This document shows, piece by piece, positions 9,425 to 17,355 of a stretch of DNA of 64,000 bases. Where the stretch lies: NCBI RefSeq assembly GCF_042652645.1, contig NZ_JBHSGU010000002.1:1736001-1800000 (forward strand). Reading direction: 5' to 3'. Origin of the DNA: Glaciecola siphonariae. GTDB taxonomy: Bacteria > Pseudomonadota > Gammaproteobacteria > Enterobacterales > Alteromonadaceae. The translations under genes and the position numbers were made by a program. Below the pieces are notes generated by a model that had not been told where the DNA came from, searched no databases, and saw only the letters and a list, made by a program, of their open reading frames with translations. How positions within the stretch are numbered: the first letter of the stretch is position 1; each line of letters opens with the position of its first letter.

Positions 9425-9446
9425 GACGGACGCCATGGCGTCCGTC
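9425..9446. terminator. Perfect 22-bp palindrome between convergent genes
   Basis: GACGGACGCCATGGCGTCCGTC is an exact palindrome, written here as the arm GACGGACGCCA and its complement. It lies between the convergent S9 peptidase and alpha/beta-hydrolase genes. It lacks a strong T-run on either side (TCTTACTATAT on plus), so it is a probable but not canonical bidirectional terminator. Confidence 0.55.
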
Positions 9447-9479
9447 TTACTATATCAATACACCCCTAATCCATTCACC

Positions 9480-10652
9480 CTAGTGGTTTAGACTGTGCTG
9501 CTCTAAAAAATAGCTCAATACAGACAGCATGTTAGCATGCAGTGGGTTTGCCTTTGGCACTGCGCAGCGCTCAGATGCGTTGACCTTTGACTTATCGAAT
9601 TTCATTTCAATGACTTGCGTCGCACTAATAACAAGATCGGCATGACAAACATCAAATTCTTCATCGATTTTAAACTGCGCATGCTCCCCTCTCACCCGAC
9701 TTAACAAGTCTTCTATACCAGAAAACAGCGTTGTAGTGTCGGCCATAGAATGCGCAACAAAAATAGGTTTTTCGAGTTCAAATTCCTGTTGAGGGCTTTT
9801 TAATATCTCTCGTATATCTTTTATCACGTCCATCAACACCAAGCCCGAATAGCTTGCCACCTTTGGATATTTATAAGGGTTCGGCCCATCGGTTTGGTAT
9901 TCTCCGTCAAGCCATTTTGCTAGCGTTTTTATGCCCCATATTTTAGACATCGTTTCAGCGCTAGCGCTCAACTCCAAAGCACCTGAAAACAAAAGCAGTC
10001 CGTCAATTTCATCAGGGTTTAGCAGTGTATAGCGCGTTGCAAAGGCTCCACCAGTAGAGAATCCACCAACAAATACTTTCTCATGGGTAGACGCTGCCAG
10101 TGCCATTATTTTATCAGCATGTTCATACCACCGTTCTTGCAGCTTTGTATCTTGCATATCAGCGTCGGCATTTAGCTTACCGTGACCTGGCGTGAGGGGC
10201 GCAATCACATTGTATCCCTGAGTATGCAAATGTTGGGCGATAGAACTCACAAAAAATGGCGAATCACTCAAACCATGAAATAGAACCACCGTAGCTTTTG
10301 CATCTGGGCTCAAAAGGGCATATGGCGCATTGCCCTGATTGCGTAGTTTATCTGAACATACTTTTACATCTGCTGCTAAGGTGCTGCGTTTTTCACTCAT
10401 GCAAGGCACCAACGGCCCTAACTCTGGCGAATAAATCTCGACAAAGGCTTGCTCTACTTGCATTTGCTTGGCGAGTGCCGCGGCATTTTTGCTAAGCGCA
10501 TCGGTGATCACCCTTGAAGGCTGTCTGGCTTCTGTTGCCGCATTCGCCTGTGCGAAGCTTTGCCCTGTGCAGAGCAGAAACGTGCATGCTAAGGCGCTCG
10601 TAAAGAGCGCCTGTCGGTAGGCATGCTTACGCAAAGTAGGCTTCCAAGTCAT
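9480..10652 (-). CDS. Exported alpha/beta hydrolase
   Basis: 390-residue serine hydrolase of unknown substrate. I start it at the ATG at 10652, which gives a good signal peptide (basic start MTWKPTLRKH, hydrophobic core, cleavage after SFA). The frame extends nine codons further upstream, but that would lengthen the overlap with the preceding gene. Motifs: HGLSDSPFF oxyanion region, nucleophile elbow GGFSTGGA, acid in HSMADTTT, and a late CHADL that may supply the histidine. The start overlaps the end of the peroxiredoxin-glutaredoxin gene by 26 bp, which suggests one transcript. It could be a lipase or esterase; neither is proven. Confidence 0.85.
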   Translation of the reverse strand: MTWKPTLRKHAYRQALFTSALACTFLLCTGQSFAQANAATEARQPSRVITDALSKNAAALAKQMQVEQAFVEIYSPELGPLVPCMSEKRSTLAADVKVCSDKLRNQGNAPYALLSPDAKATVVLFHGLSDSPFFVSSIAQHLHTQGYNVIAPLTPGHGKLNADADMQDTKLQERWYEHADKIMALAASTHEKVFVGGFSTGGAFATRYTLLNPDEIDGLLLFSGALELSASAETMSKIWGIKTLAKWLDGEYQTDGPNPYKYPKVASYSGLVLMDVIKDIREILKSPQQEFELEKPIFVAHSMADTTTLFSGIEDLLSRVRGEHAQFKIDEEFDVCHADLVISATQVIEMKFDKSKVNASERCAVPKANPLHANMLSVLSYFLEQHSLNH

Positions 10653-11370
10653 CACTTCCGCCAATATGCTTACCGCCAATAAATACTTGGGGCACCGTCT
10701 CGCGACCGGTCACTGCTTTTAACGACGCTAAGCTGGCGTCTTTACCCAATACAATTTCTTCGTAATCAAAGCCCTTTTCAGTGAGTAAAGCTTTTGCTTT
10801 TGCACAAAACGGGCAACCGGGCTTTGTAAATAGAGAGACTTCTTCAGGCGCTTTGGCACTTGGGTCTAAATACGCAAGCATAGTGTCAGCATCTGATACT
10901 TCAAACGGGTCGCCAGGCACATTAGGTTCAATGAACATTTTTTCAATCACGCCATTGTTTACTAACATGGAATAACGCCATGAACGCTTTCCAAAACCTA
11001 AGTCTTGCTTATCAACTAACATACCCATTGCTTCGGTAAACTCGCCGTTTCCATCGGGAACTACGGTAATGTTTTCTGCCTCTTGGTCGGCCAACCACGC
11101 ATTCATAACAAAAGTATCATTAACCGACACACAGCAAATTTCATCTACGCCCATCTTTTTAAAAACGCCCGCCAGCTGATTAAATCTCGGTAGATGCGTA
11201 GACGAGCACGTTGGCGTAAACGCGCCGGGTAGAGAGAACACAACCACTTTTTTGTTTTCAAATATGTCTTTACTATTCAGGGTCTTCCATTCATCACCAA
11301 CGCGAGTTGGCCAACTTACATTTGGAATAGTTTTACCTTCCTGACTCTTCAATTCGATAGTTTCGCTCAT
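10627..11370 (-). CDS. Hybrid peroxiredoxin-glutaredoxin
   Basis: Glutathione-dependent peroxidase in which a Prx5-type domain is fused to its own glutaredoxin reductant, as in the Haemophilus influenzae hybrid Prx5. Residues 1-165 are the peroxiredoxin domain, with the peroxidatic cysteine C55 in PGAFTPTCSSTH. Residues 175-247 are the glutaredoxin, with active site C186-P-F-C189 and the glutathione-site motif TVPQVFIGG. Total length 247, normal for this fusion. Cytoplasmic; detoxifies hydrogen and alkyl peroxides. gshB in the same window supplies the cofactor pathway. The start has little room for doubt. Its 3' end overlaps the exported hydrolase gene. Confidence 0.95.
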   Translation of the reverse strand: MSETIELKSQEGKTIPNVSWPTRVGDEWKTLNSKDIFENKKVVVFSLPGAFTPTCSSTHLPRFNQLAGVFKKMGVDEICCVSVNDTFVMNAWLADQEAENITVVPDGNGEFTEAMGMLVDKQDLGFGKRSWRYSMLVNNGVIEKMFIEPNVPGDPFEVSDADTMLAYLDPSAKAPEEVSLFTKPGCPFCAKAKALLTEKGFDYEEIVLGKDASLASLKAVTGRETVPQVFIGGKHIGGSDDLEAYFA

Positions 11371-11493
11371 GTTTTTCTCACTCTTTCAGTTAAATATAGA
11401 TATACATACATATTAATAGGTATGAATAGATACGCTAGTTGGATTGCAATTATTTGTTAGTCTTTAGCTCATATAGTCATTATTGCATGAATA

Positions 11494-11524
11494 GCAACAC
11501 TTTGGCTCACTTAAGTAGTGTTGC
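11494..11524. repeat. Inverted repeat before the parA-like gene (possible operator or partition site)
   Basis: GCAACACT (11494-11501) and AGTGTTGC (11517-11524) form a perfect 8-bp dyad around a 15-bp spacer that itself holds the palindrome ACTTAAGT (11509-11516). It lies 25 bp before the ATG of the ParA-like gene. No T-run follows, so a terminator is unlikely. Binding by the downstream small RHH-like protein is a guess based on how par operons are arranged. Confidence 0.5.
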
Positions 11525-11549
11525 AGATTAACGAGCCATAGGAGTCATT

Positions 11550-12245
11550 ATGATCATTTTAGTAGGCGGAGAGAAAGGCGGCAGCGGAAAAAGCTGTTTA
11601 GCTCAAAACTTGGCAGTGCATTTAGTTGCTGAACAAAAGGCATCCCTGTTGATGGTTGATTGCGACCCACAGCGCACCACGTCAGACTGGATACAGGAAC
11701 GTAACAGCCAGCCACAGCTAGCAAGCATTAACTGCGTGCAGCTTTACGGCAAAATCCGCAATGAACTCATGAGCTTTGAACAGCATTACGATTACGTCAT
11801 CGTAGACTGCGGTGGGCAAGACAACCTCGCGCTGCGTTCTTCGCTTTCGGTTGCAGACTTAGCCCTGTTGCCTTTGCGCCCGAAACGCCGCGATTTAAAA
11901 ACCGTTGTGCACATGGAAGACCTGCTAAGCACATGCCGCATGGTCAATCCTAAAATGCATGCTAGCTTTATCATCACCCAGTGTCCGTCGCTGCCCAACC
12001 AAGCGAACCGCATTCTTGAAGCAAAAGAAGTGTGTAGCTCGTTTGGCATTAATACCTTAGATGCAGTGACCTACGCTCGAAACATTTACGACGACAGCGA
12101 AGAAGATGGTTTGTCGGTCATTGAACGCGAACCGAATGGCAAGGCGGCTAATGAATTGCGTCAAGTCTTTAATGAATTAATTGTATCAGCAGGAGCGCAA
12201 GCAAATGAGCCTACGAGACCTCAAAAAGTCTACGCCATTAAGTAG
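11550..12245 (+). CDS. Orphan ParA-family ATPase (MinD/ParA/MipZ-like)
   Basis: 231-residue P-loop ATPase with the deviant Walker A box of the ParA superfamily, EKGGSGKS, with signature lysine K9 and K14, a VDCDPQRT A' motif (36-43) and Walker B DYVIVDCGG with D87 (81-89). The DCGGQDN version, in place of DTPPG, resembles the ParA-like proteins of plasmids and integrative elements more than chromosomal ParA/Soj. It should dimerise on ATP and bind DNA or membrane to position cargo. AGGAG lies 5 bp before the ATG. It overlaps the next small gene by 41 bp. There is no plasmid or integrase gene nearby, so the cargo is unknown. Confidence 0.85.
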   Translation: MIILVGGEKGGSGKSCLAQNLAVHLVAEQKASLLMVDCDPQRTTSDWIQERNSQPQLASINCVQLYGKIRNELMSFEQHYDYVIVDCGGQDNLALRSSLSVADLALLPLRPKRRDLKTVVHMEDLLSTCRMVNPKMHASFIITQCPSLPNQANRILEAKEVCSSFGINTLDAVTYARNIYDDSEEDGLSVIEREPNGKAANELRQVFNELIVSAGAQANEPTRPQKVYAIK

Positions 12246-12507
12246 TGATGGCGTGAGCGCCGCCGATATAGACAGCTTTATCGAAGGCGCTCACACTTAT
12301 GCTTACGGCATACAACGCAAAGCATGCACTACTGAAGATGGTGGTAAGACAAAAAACGCGACGTTTTCACTGACTGCACAGAGTCATCACGAACTGATGA
12401 CCATAAGCAAGCGCACTGGTGTCTGCAAGTCTCGCTTACTGCGTATTTTGATTCATGACCAGTATTATAGCGACGATCAATGGCTGTATAATCAAGCCAT
12501 AAAATAG
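12205..12507 (+). CDS. Small ribbon-helix-helix-like protein, putative partner of the ParA-like ATPase
   Basis: 100-residue protein. I use the ATG at 12205 because AGGAG lies 10 bp before it; an in-frame TTG at 12181 would add eight residues. Residues 51-86 look like a ribbon-helix-helix unit: a strand (NATFSLTAQ), a helix (SHHELMTISKR), a turn with G72, and a second helix (SRLLRILIHDQYY). The N-terminal half is polar and probably flexible, as in ParG-type centromere-binding proteins. The overlap with the ATPase gene implies coupled expression. The role as a DNA-binding adaptor for the ATPase is inference from size, fold pattern and context. Confidence 0.7.
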   Translation: MSLRDLKKSTPLSSDGVSAADIDSFIEGAHTYAYGIQRKACTTEDGGKTKNATFSLTAQSHHELMTISKRTGVCKSRLLRILIHDQYYSDDQWLYNQAIK

Positions 12508-12584
12508 CATTGAAGAGCACCGCGGCAGTGGTCAATAGCGATACCAGCCGTCACAAAGCTACTCACGCACAACAAAATACGCAA

Positions 12585-12620
12585 AACAAAAACGGGGCAT
12601 CGCCCCGTTTTGTTTATTTT
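12585..12620. terminator. Bidirectional terminator between RHH-like gene and prsR
   Basis: AAACGGGGC (12590-12598), loop ATC, GCCCCGTTT (12602-12610), flanked by T-rich sequence on plus (TGTTTATTTTT) and by TTTTTGTTTTGC on minus. It can stop both the parA-like operon and the convergent prsR transcript. Confidence 0.88.
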
Positions 12621-12625
12621 TATAG

Positions 12626-12677
12626 TTGGTTTTTGTACTTGGTTTTTACGCTTGGTTTTTATGCTTGGTTTTTTAGG
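12626..12677. repeat. Four tandem 13-bp repeats across the prsR stop codon
   Basis: Four consecutive units, TTGGTTTTTGTAC, TTGGTTTTTACGC, TTGGTTTTTATGC and TTGGTTTTTTAGG, at 12626, 12639, 12652 and 12665, sharing TTGGTTTTT and differing in the last four bases. A looser copy (TTTATTTTTATAG) precedes at 12613. The prsR stop (minus-strand TAA at 12661-12659) lies inside the third unit. Thirteen is not a multiple of three, so this is not a protein repeat. It may be simple slippage, or a protein-binding array; see findings. Confidence 0.85.
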
Positions 12678-14017
12678 TCGTCTAAGCGGTATTTATCAAT
12701 CAGCGAGTACAATGTGGGTCTTGTGACGCCTAGCAGCTCAGCGGCCTTTGAAATATTTTGCTCTGCCTGATGATACGCGTTACGGATAGCTTTACTCTCG
12801 GCTATTTCGCGCACCTCTCTGAGGTTAAACACACGCTCTTCTGTCTCATCTTCCGTGACAAACAAACCCAAATCGTCTGCCTGCACGAGCGAGCCCTCAG
12901 CGAGCACCACTGCAGATTTAAGTTTGTTTTGGAGCTCTCTTATATTGCCCGGCCATTTATGGCTTAGCATGGCGCTTAACGCGTCCTCACTGAAACCTTT
13001 AACTTTGGCTGAGTATTCTTCTCGATACTGATTCAGAAATGTTTTTGCTAACAGCACCACATCATCGTCACGGTCGCGCAAGGGTGGGATCAATATGCTA
13101 ATTTCGCCAATTCGGTAGTATAAGTCTTCTCGAAAGGTTTCGCCGCTCACCATACTTTGCAAATCGCGGTGGGTTGCGCATATCACGCGCACATCAACGG
13201 CTATTTCGCTGCGACCACCTACCCGTTCAATCACCCGCTCTTGTAAAAAGCGCAGCATTTTGGCCTGCAGACCAAGCGGCATATCTCCTATCTCATCTAA
13301 AAATAAAGTGCCGCCCTGTGCAGTTTCAATCTTACCCAATGTGGTTTTATTCGCGCCGGTAAACGCGCCTTTCTCATAACCAAACAATTCGCTTTCTAGA
13401 AGATTCTCGGGGATGGATGCGCAGTTAATAGCAACAAAAGGCTTGTCGGCACGTGCACTATGCTCATGGATGCTGCGTGCAAACACTTCTTTGCCGGTCC
13501 CGCTTTCGCCTAATAGCAATACGCTGATATCGGTTTGTGCAATTTTTTCTGCTTTGCGGCTTGCGCCTTGAATCGCGCTGCTATTGCCCACAATCCGCCC
13601 CATCGCCGTGTTGGTGCGTGATAACATGAGATTTTCATGCTCAAGGTTCGCAAGGTTAATCGCACGATGGATAATCAAATTAATGGTGTCGGTATCAATA
13701 GGCTTTTGGTAATAATCGTAGGCGCCAAGGGCAATGGCTTTTAAGGCGTGCTCTTTGTCATCATTTCCGGTTACCACAATGACTTTGGTACTGGGCGCAA
13801 GACTGAGTATTTCTTTAAGGGCTAACAAGCCCTCAGAGGCGTTCGCTGGGTCGGGAGGTAGACCCAAATCAAGGGTGACCACGCTGGGTTCAAAACGCCT
13901 CAATTGGGTAATAGCGGAGGGACGGTCGGCGGCAAACACGACGTCAACACCGCTTAATGCCCATTTCAATTGCTTTTGAATACCCAAATCATCATCAACA
14001 ACTAATATCTTATCCAC
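12659..14017 (-). CDS. prsR: PEP-CTERM-box response regulator PrsR (sigma-54 activator)
   Basis: NtrC-type response regulator, 452 residues. The receiver domain (1-125) starts MDKILVVDDDLGIQKQL and carries the phospho-acceptor D50 in VTLDLGLPPD, the wording typical of PrsR. The AAA+ domain has Walker A GESGTGKE (170-177), the sigma-54 contact loop GAFTGA (217-222), and Walker B FLDEIGDMP. A Fis-type helix-turn-helix lies at about 410-445. PrsR proteins are known to work with PrsK and activate sigma-54 promoters of exopolysaccharide/PEP-CTERM genes. The ATG is 6 bp past the prsK stop. No exosortase or PEP-CTERM gene is visible here, so its targets lie elsewhere. Confidence 0.93.
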   Translation of the reverse strand: MDKILVVDDDLGIQKQLKWALSGVDVVFAADRPSAITQLRRFEPSVVTLDLGLPPDPANASEGLLALKEILSLAPSTKVIVVTGNDDKEHALKAIALGAYDYYQKPIDTDTINLIIHRAINLANLEHENLMLSRTNTAMGRIVGNSSAIQGASRKAEKIAQTDISVLLLGESGTGKEVFARSIHEHSARADKPFVAINCASIPENLLESELFGYEKGAFTGANKTTLGKIETAQGGTLFLDEIGDMPLGLQAKMLRFLQERVIERVGGRSEIAVDVRVICATHRDLQSMVSGETFREDLYYRIGEISILIPPLRDRDDDVVLLAKTFLNQYREEYSAKVKGFSEDALSAMLSHKWPGNIRELQNKLKSAVVLAEGSLVQADDLGLFVTEDETEERVFNLREVREIAESKAIRNAYHQAEQNISKAAELLGVTRPTLYSLIDKYRLDDLKNQA

Positions 14018-14023
14018 GTACTC

Positions 14024-16063
14024 TTAATCCTTTCCATTAATCGGCAAACGAACAATAAACTCGGTACCCTTGCCCACTTCACTATCTACCATAATGTCGC
14101 CGCCACATTCATCTATGAATTGTTTGGCATCGTATGCACCGATACCCATGCCGGCGTTCCCTTTAGTGGTATCAAAGGGTTTGAACAAGCGCTGCTGAAT
14201 AAACGCCTGACTCATCCCTGTACCATCGTCTTTAATCCTAATTTGAGCCCATTCGCTATCTTCAGCCTCAACGCTAAGCTCTACCTGCCCACTCTCTGTG
14301 GTAGCCTGCTGTGCGTTATTGATAAGATGATACATGACATTGAGAAATTTATCGGTATCAATTTTAATTTCCAGCGCTTGATGACTTTTTAAGCGGGGGT
14401 GCGGTAGCTGCGCGCAGCATTTTTGCTCAATCAACTCGGCAATTGCAGCTACAATATCTAAGCGCTGCAAGCTCTGCTTGGCTTCAACTTTTTTGTTAGT
14501 GAGCTGCTTGAGCATCTTATCCATTCGTTCTTGGGTGTATTCTAAGGTTTCAAAAGTATCCTCAATAAATTCAGGGTTTGATTTATGCTGTTGGGCGTTC
14601 GACAAAATCAGATTGATTTGGGCAAGTACGTTTTTCAGGTCGTGCACAACAAAAGCCGACATACGATTAAATGCCGCAAACTGCGCATTTTCGGCCAATG
14701 CTTTTGAACTCTCCCCATGAAAAATAAAATTCGCAATCTGGTCGCTTAACGCACCTAAATAGTCTCTTAGTTCCCAATTTAAGCTACGTTTATCCGGTTC
14801 AAGCGCACGCATCAATACCAGCCCCCAAAGTGAGTCATGCTGGTAAATCGGTACGGCTAATTGATAGGGGAAACTGCGCATAAGCGTTTCGCGCTGTGTT
14901 AAATCCTCATATAGGCCAGGTTGAGCACGCAATTCATCAAAGTCTATAATCCAATGCTTGTGCCGGCAAAAACTCAGCACCGGCGCAATGTCTTTTAGCA
15001 GGCTCTCGGTATTAACAATCAGCTCCCCTTCTGTGAGCGCGACAATCTCACTGCGCTCGCCTTTAACCTTGAGTAGGCAACCTTGCGCATAACCAATGCC
15101 GGCGAGGTAGGCGTCAAGTGCTGTTTGATATACGCTATCTGAGGTTTGGTCGACCGCCGATAAACGTTTTGTGAGGTTAAGCCACTCCGCTCGGTAGTCA
15201 AATTGATTGGCATAAAAATGCTTAGTGATGAACACTTTGATGCTGTTTCGAAACTGGTGCGACATAAACAAACTGATTAGCAGCACCAAAGACACCACCA
15301 CGAGCGCCATCTGCAATGGCAAGCTCCAGCTACCGCCTAAATATTTAACGACGTAACCCAACAGCGCCATCGCCATCAAATAAAGACCGGCTACCAGTAA
15401 AAGGGTGCTGTGCAGCACCACCTCACGACTCACAAAAATATCAATGCCCCAATGCTGTATGCGCCGAATGGCAAGTACTAAAAATGGCATAAGTGCGAGG
15501 TAGATATAGCCACGAGCCGCAAAAAAATTCCAGCTTAGTTGATTGACCATGGTGGCATTGGCATAGGTAACAAAATCGAAAAGACTTAAGGCGCCTAAAT
15601 AAAGTACCAAGGGCTTAAATGCCCATTTTTCCTTATCAGCCTGACGATACACCACTTCAAGTAATACAAGCGCCTGCAGCGCTGATAGCGTATGCAGGCT
15701 AAATTGCCAGGTACTAGGCAACCACACAAACAAAGAGGTAAGCAGCACTGCACTTGGCAGCAGCATAATGGCGAGGGTTTCAGGTCGGCCAACGAAACTA
15801 AAGAAGCTAGTAAACTGATTGCGCAAGCAAGCGGCGATAAACAACATCCAGACCCATTGGCGAATTGCATCATACTTGAGGAGGTTTTCTTGCCCGAGCG
15901 CTAAATTTAACACGCCTAAATGCACAGCCGACCACAATACCGTAGTAAGGGTAGCAAAAATCAAAAGATACTTGGCCATGCCAGCCTTACGCACAGCAAA
16001 CAACATGAGCAGCAGGAGCAGATATGCCGCTGCGCTTAAGCCATAGCCTAGATTGAAGAACAA
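14024..16063 (-). CDS. prsK: Sensor histidine kinase PrsK
   Basis: Membrane histidine kinase, 679 residues, of the type paired with PrsR. The first about 270 residues hold roughly eight hydrophobic segments; next comes a GAF-like region (about 300-445), then the phospho-acceptor histidine in FVVHDLKNVLAQ (near 472) and a HATPase_c domain with NAQQA (N box), DDGTGM (G1) and GNAGMGIGAY (G2). HDLKN in place of HELRT is the form seen in PrsK. It sits 6 bp after the FabH-like gene and 6 bp before prsR, so the three form one operon. The stimulus is unknown. Confidence 0.92.
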   Translation of the reverse strand: MFFNLGYGLSAAAYLLLLLMLFAVRKAGMAKYLLIFATLTTVLWSAVHLGVLNLALGQENLLKYDAIRQWVWMLFIAACLRNQFTSFFSFVGRPETLAIMLLPSAVLLTSLFVWLPSTWQFSLHTLSALQALVLLEVVYRQADKEKWAFKPLVLYLGALSLFDFVTYANATMVNQLSWNFFAARGYIYLALMPFLVLAIRRIQHWGIDIFVSREVVLHSTLLLVAGLYLMAMALLGYVVKYLGGSWSLPLQMALVVVSLVLLISLFMSHQFRNSIKVFITKHFYANQFDYRAEWLNLTKRLSAVDQTSDSVYQTALDAYLAGIGYAQGCLLKVKGERSEIVALTEGELIVNTESLLKDIAPVLSFCRHKHWIIDFDELRAQPGLYEDLTQRETLMRSFPYQLAVPIYQHDSLWGLVLMRALEPDKRSLNWELRDYLGALSDQIANFIFHGESSKALAENAQFAAFNRMSAFVVHDLKNVLAQINLILSNAQQHKSNPEFIEDTFETLEYTQERMDKMLKQLTNKKVEAKQSLQRLDIVAAIAELIEQKCCAQLPHPRLKSHQALEIKIDTDKFLNVMYHLINNAQQATTESGQVELSVEAEDSEWAQIRIKDDGTGMSQAFIQQRLFKPFDTTKGNAGMGIGAYDAKQFIDECGGDIMVDSEVGKGTEFIVRLPINGKD

Positions 16064-16069
16064 ACGGCG

Positions 16070-17197
16070 CTACCTTTTCTGAACGAGCAAACTACCAATT
16101 GAGTAGCCAGCACCAAAGGAACATAGCAATCCGTAGTCGCCTTTCTGCAAATCTTCATGATGCAAAGCAAATGCGATTACCGACCCAGCCGAGGCGGTAT
16201 TTGCATAAGTGTCTAGTACAATCGGTGCCTCTTCTGCGCTTGCCTCTCGGCCCAAGAGCTTTTTACTTATTAGCGAGTTCATATTGATATTCGCTTGGTG
16301 CAACCACCATCGTTTAAGATCATTCGGCTCAAGGTTGTGCGAAGCTAAGTGCTCGGTTATGTGAGCAGCCGCCATTGGGCAGACTTCTTTAAACACTTTG
16401 CGGCCCTCCTGATGAAAAAGCTTATCAGGACCGTAAGGGTCTGCGTCGGTGGCGTGCGTAACATACCCAAAGTTTGAGCGTATGTTGTTTGAGTATTTAG
16501 TCACCGCCTTGGTGCTTAGTAAGTCAAATCCATGACCGGGAGCTGCGGTTTTGTCAGACTCAATGATTGTTGCCGTGGCTACATCGCCAAATATAAAATG
16601 ACTGTCTCGGTCGGTATAGTTGATTTGAGGCGATACTAATTCAGGATTGATGACTAACACCGCGCGCGCTGTGCCCGCCGCTACCATTTCATAAGCTCTA
16701 TGCATGCCAAACGTGGCAGCTGAGCACGCCACTAGCATGTCAAAACCAAAGCCTTCAATTCCGAGTGCTTCTTGCACTTCAATGGCAATCGCCGGATAAG
16801 AACGCTGCGTGTAAGCACAAGATACAATCACCGCGTCGATATCTGCAGCCGCTTTGCCCGCGTTAGCCATTGCTTTTTTCGCCGCTTCCACAGCAATTTC
16901 GGCCTGCTGACACAGTTCATCATCAGCGCGTTCCTCAAGAACAGGGCGCATCCGATGAATGTCTAGCACGCCTTCTTTTGCATAAATATATCGGCTTTTT
17001 ATGCCTGACGCCTTCTCTACAAAATCGGCACTGGAGTGAGGTTTGGCAGCGAGTGTGCCCGCTTCGATTTCGCTTGCATGCGTTTCGTTATAATAGTCAG
17101 CATAAGCATTATACGAATCGATGAGCTCAACATTAGAAATGCTATGGCTTGGCGTCCATAAACCAACGCCGCTCAAAATTACTTTAGTTTGCATCAT
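16070..17197 (-). CDS. Beta-ketoacyl-ACP synthase III (FabH-like)
   Basis: Thiolase-fold condensing enzyme, 375 residues, longer than E. coli FabH (317). The full triad is visible: C158 in MLVACSAATFG, H300 in WWLHQANIN and N333 in YANTASAGS. The long form is known in several gammaproteobacteria beside a standard FabH and is thought to use other acyl primers; that cannot be told from sequence. AGGA lies 3 bp before the first and 6 bp before the second of two adjacent ATGs, so 17194 is an equally good start. It leads a tight operon with prsK and prsR, an unusual pairing of lipid synthesis with a polysaccharide-type two-component system. Confidence 0.9.
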   Translation of the reverse strand: MMQTKVILSGVGLWTPSHSISNVELIDSYNAYADYYNETHASEIEAGTLAAKPHSSADFVEKASGIKSRYIYAKEGVLDIHRMRPVLEERADDELCQQAEIAVEAAKKAMANAGKAAADIDAVIVSCAYTQRSYPAIAIEVQEALGIEGFGFDMLVACSAATFGMHRAYEMVAAGTARAVLVINPELVSPQINYTDRDSHFIFGDVATATIIESDKTAAPGHGFDLLSTKAVTKYSNNIRSNFGYVTHATDADPYGPDKLFHQEGRKVFKEVCPMAAAHITEHLASHNLEPNDLKRWWLHQANINMNSLISKKLLGREASAEEAPIVLDTYANTASAGSVIAFALHHEDLQKGDYGLLCSFGAGYSIGSLLVQKR

Positions 17198-17355
17198 GTG
17201 TCCTGATTGCGTGTTTCGCAGATTTGCTAATACTAGAGCGAGATAGCTGATACTTCAATAACTTATGTTAGCAGATACGCTTTAATGCTGGGGGCTGGCT
17301 TTTGCCGTGTAAAGCATATATCCAAGCAAAAGAGACTAGGGTCTGTTGAGCTTTG

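Noticed and set aside
12510..12770. 86-codon plus frame after the RHH-like gene
   Set aside because: It reads through the terminator and the 13-bp repeats into antisense prsR; the YSWFLYLVFTLGFY part is only the repeat translated.
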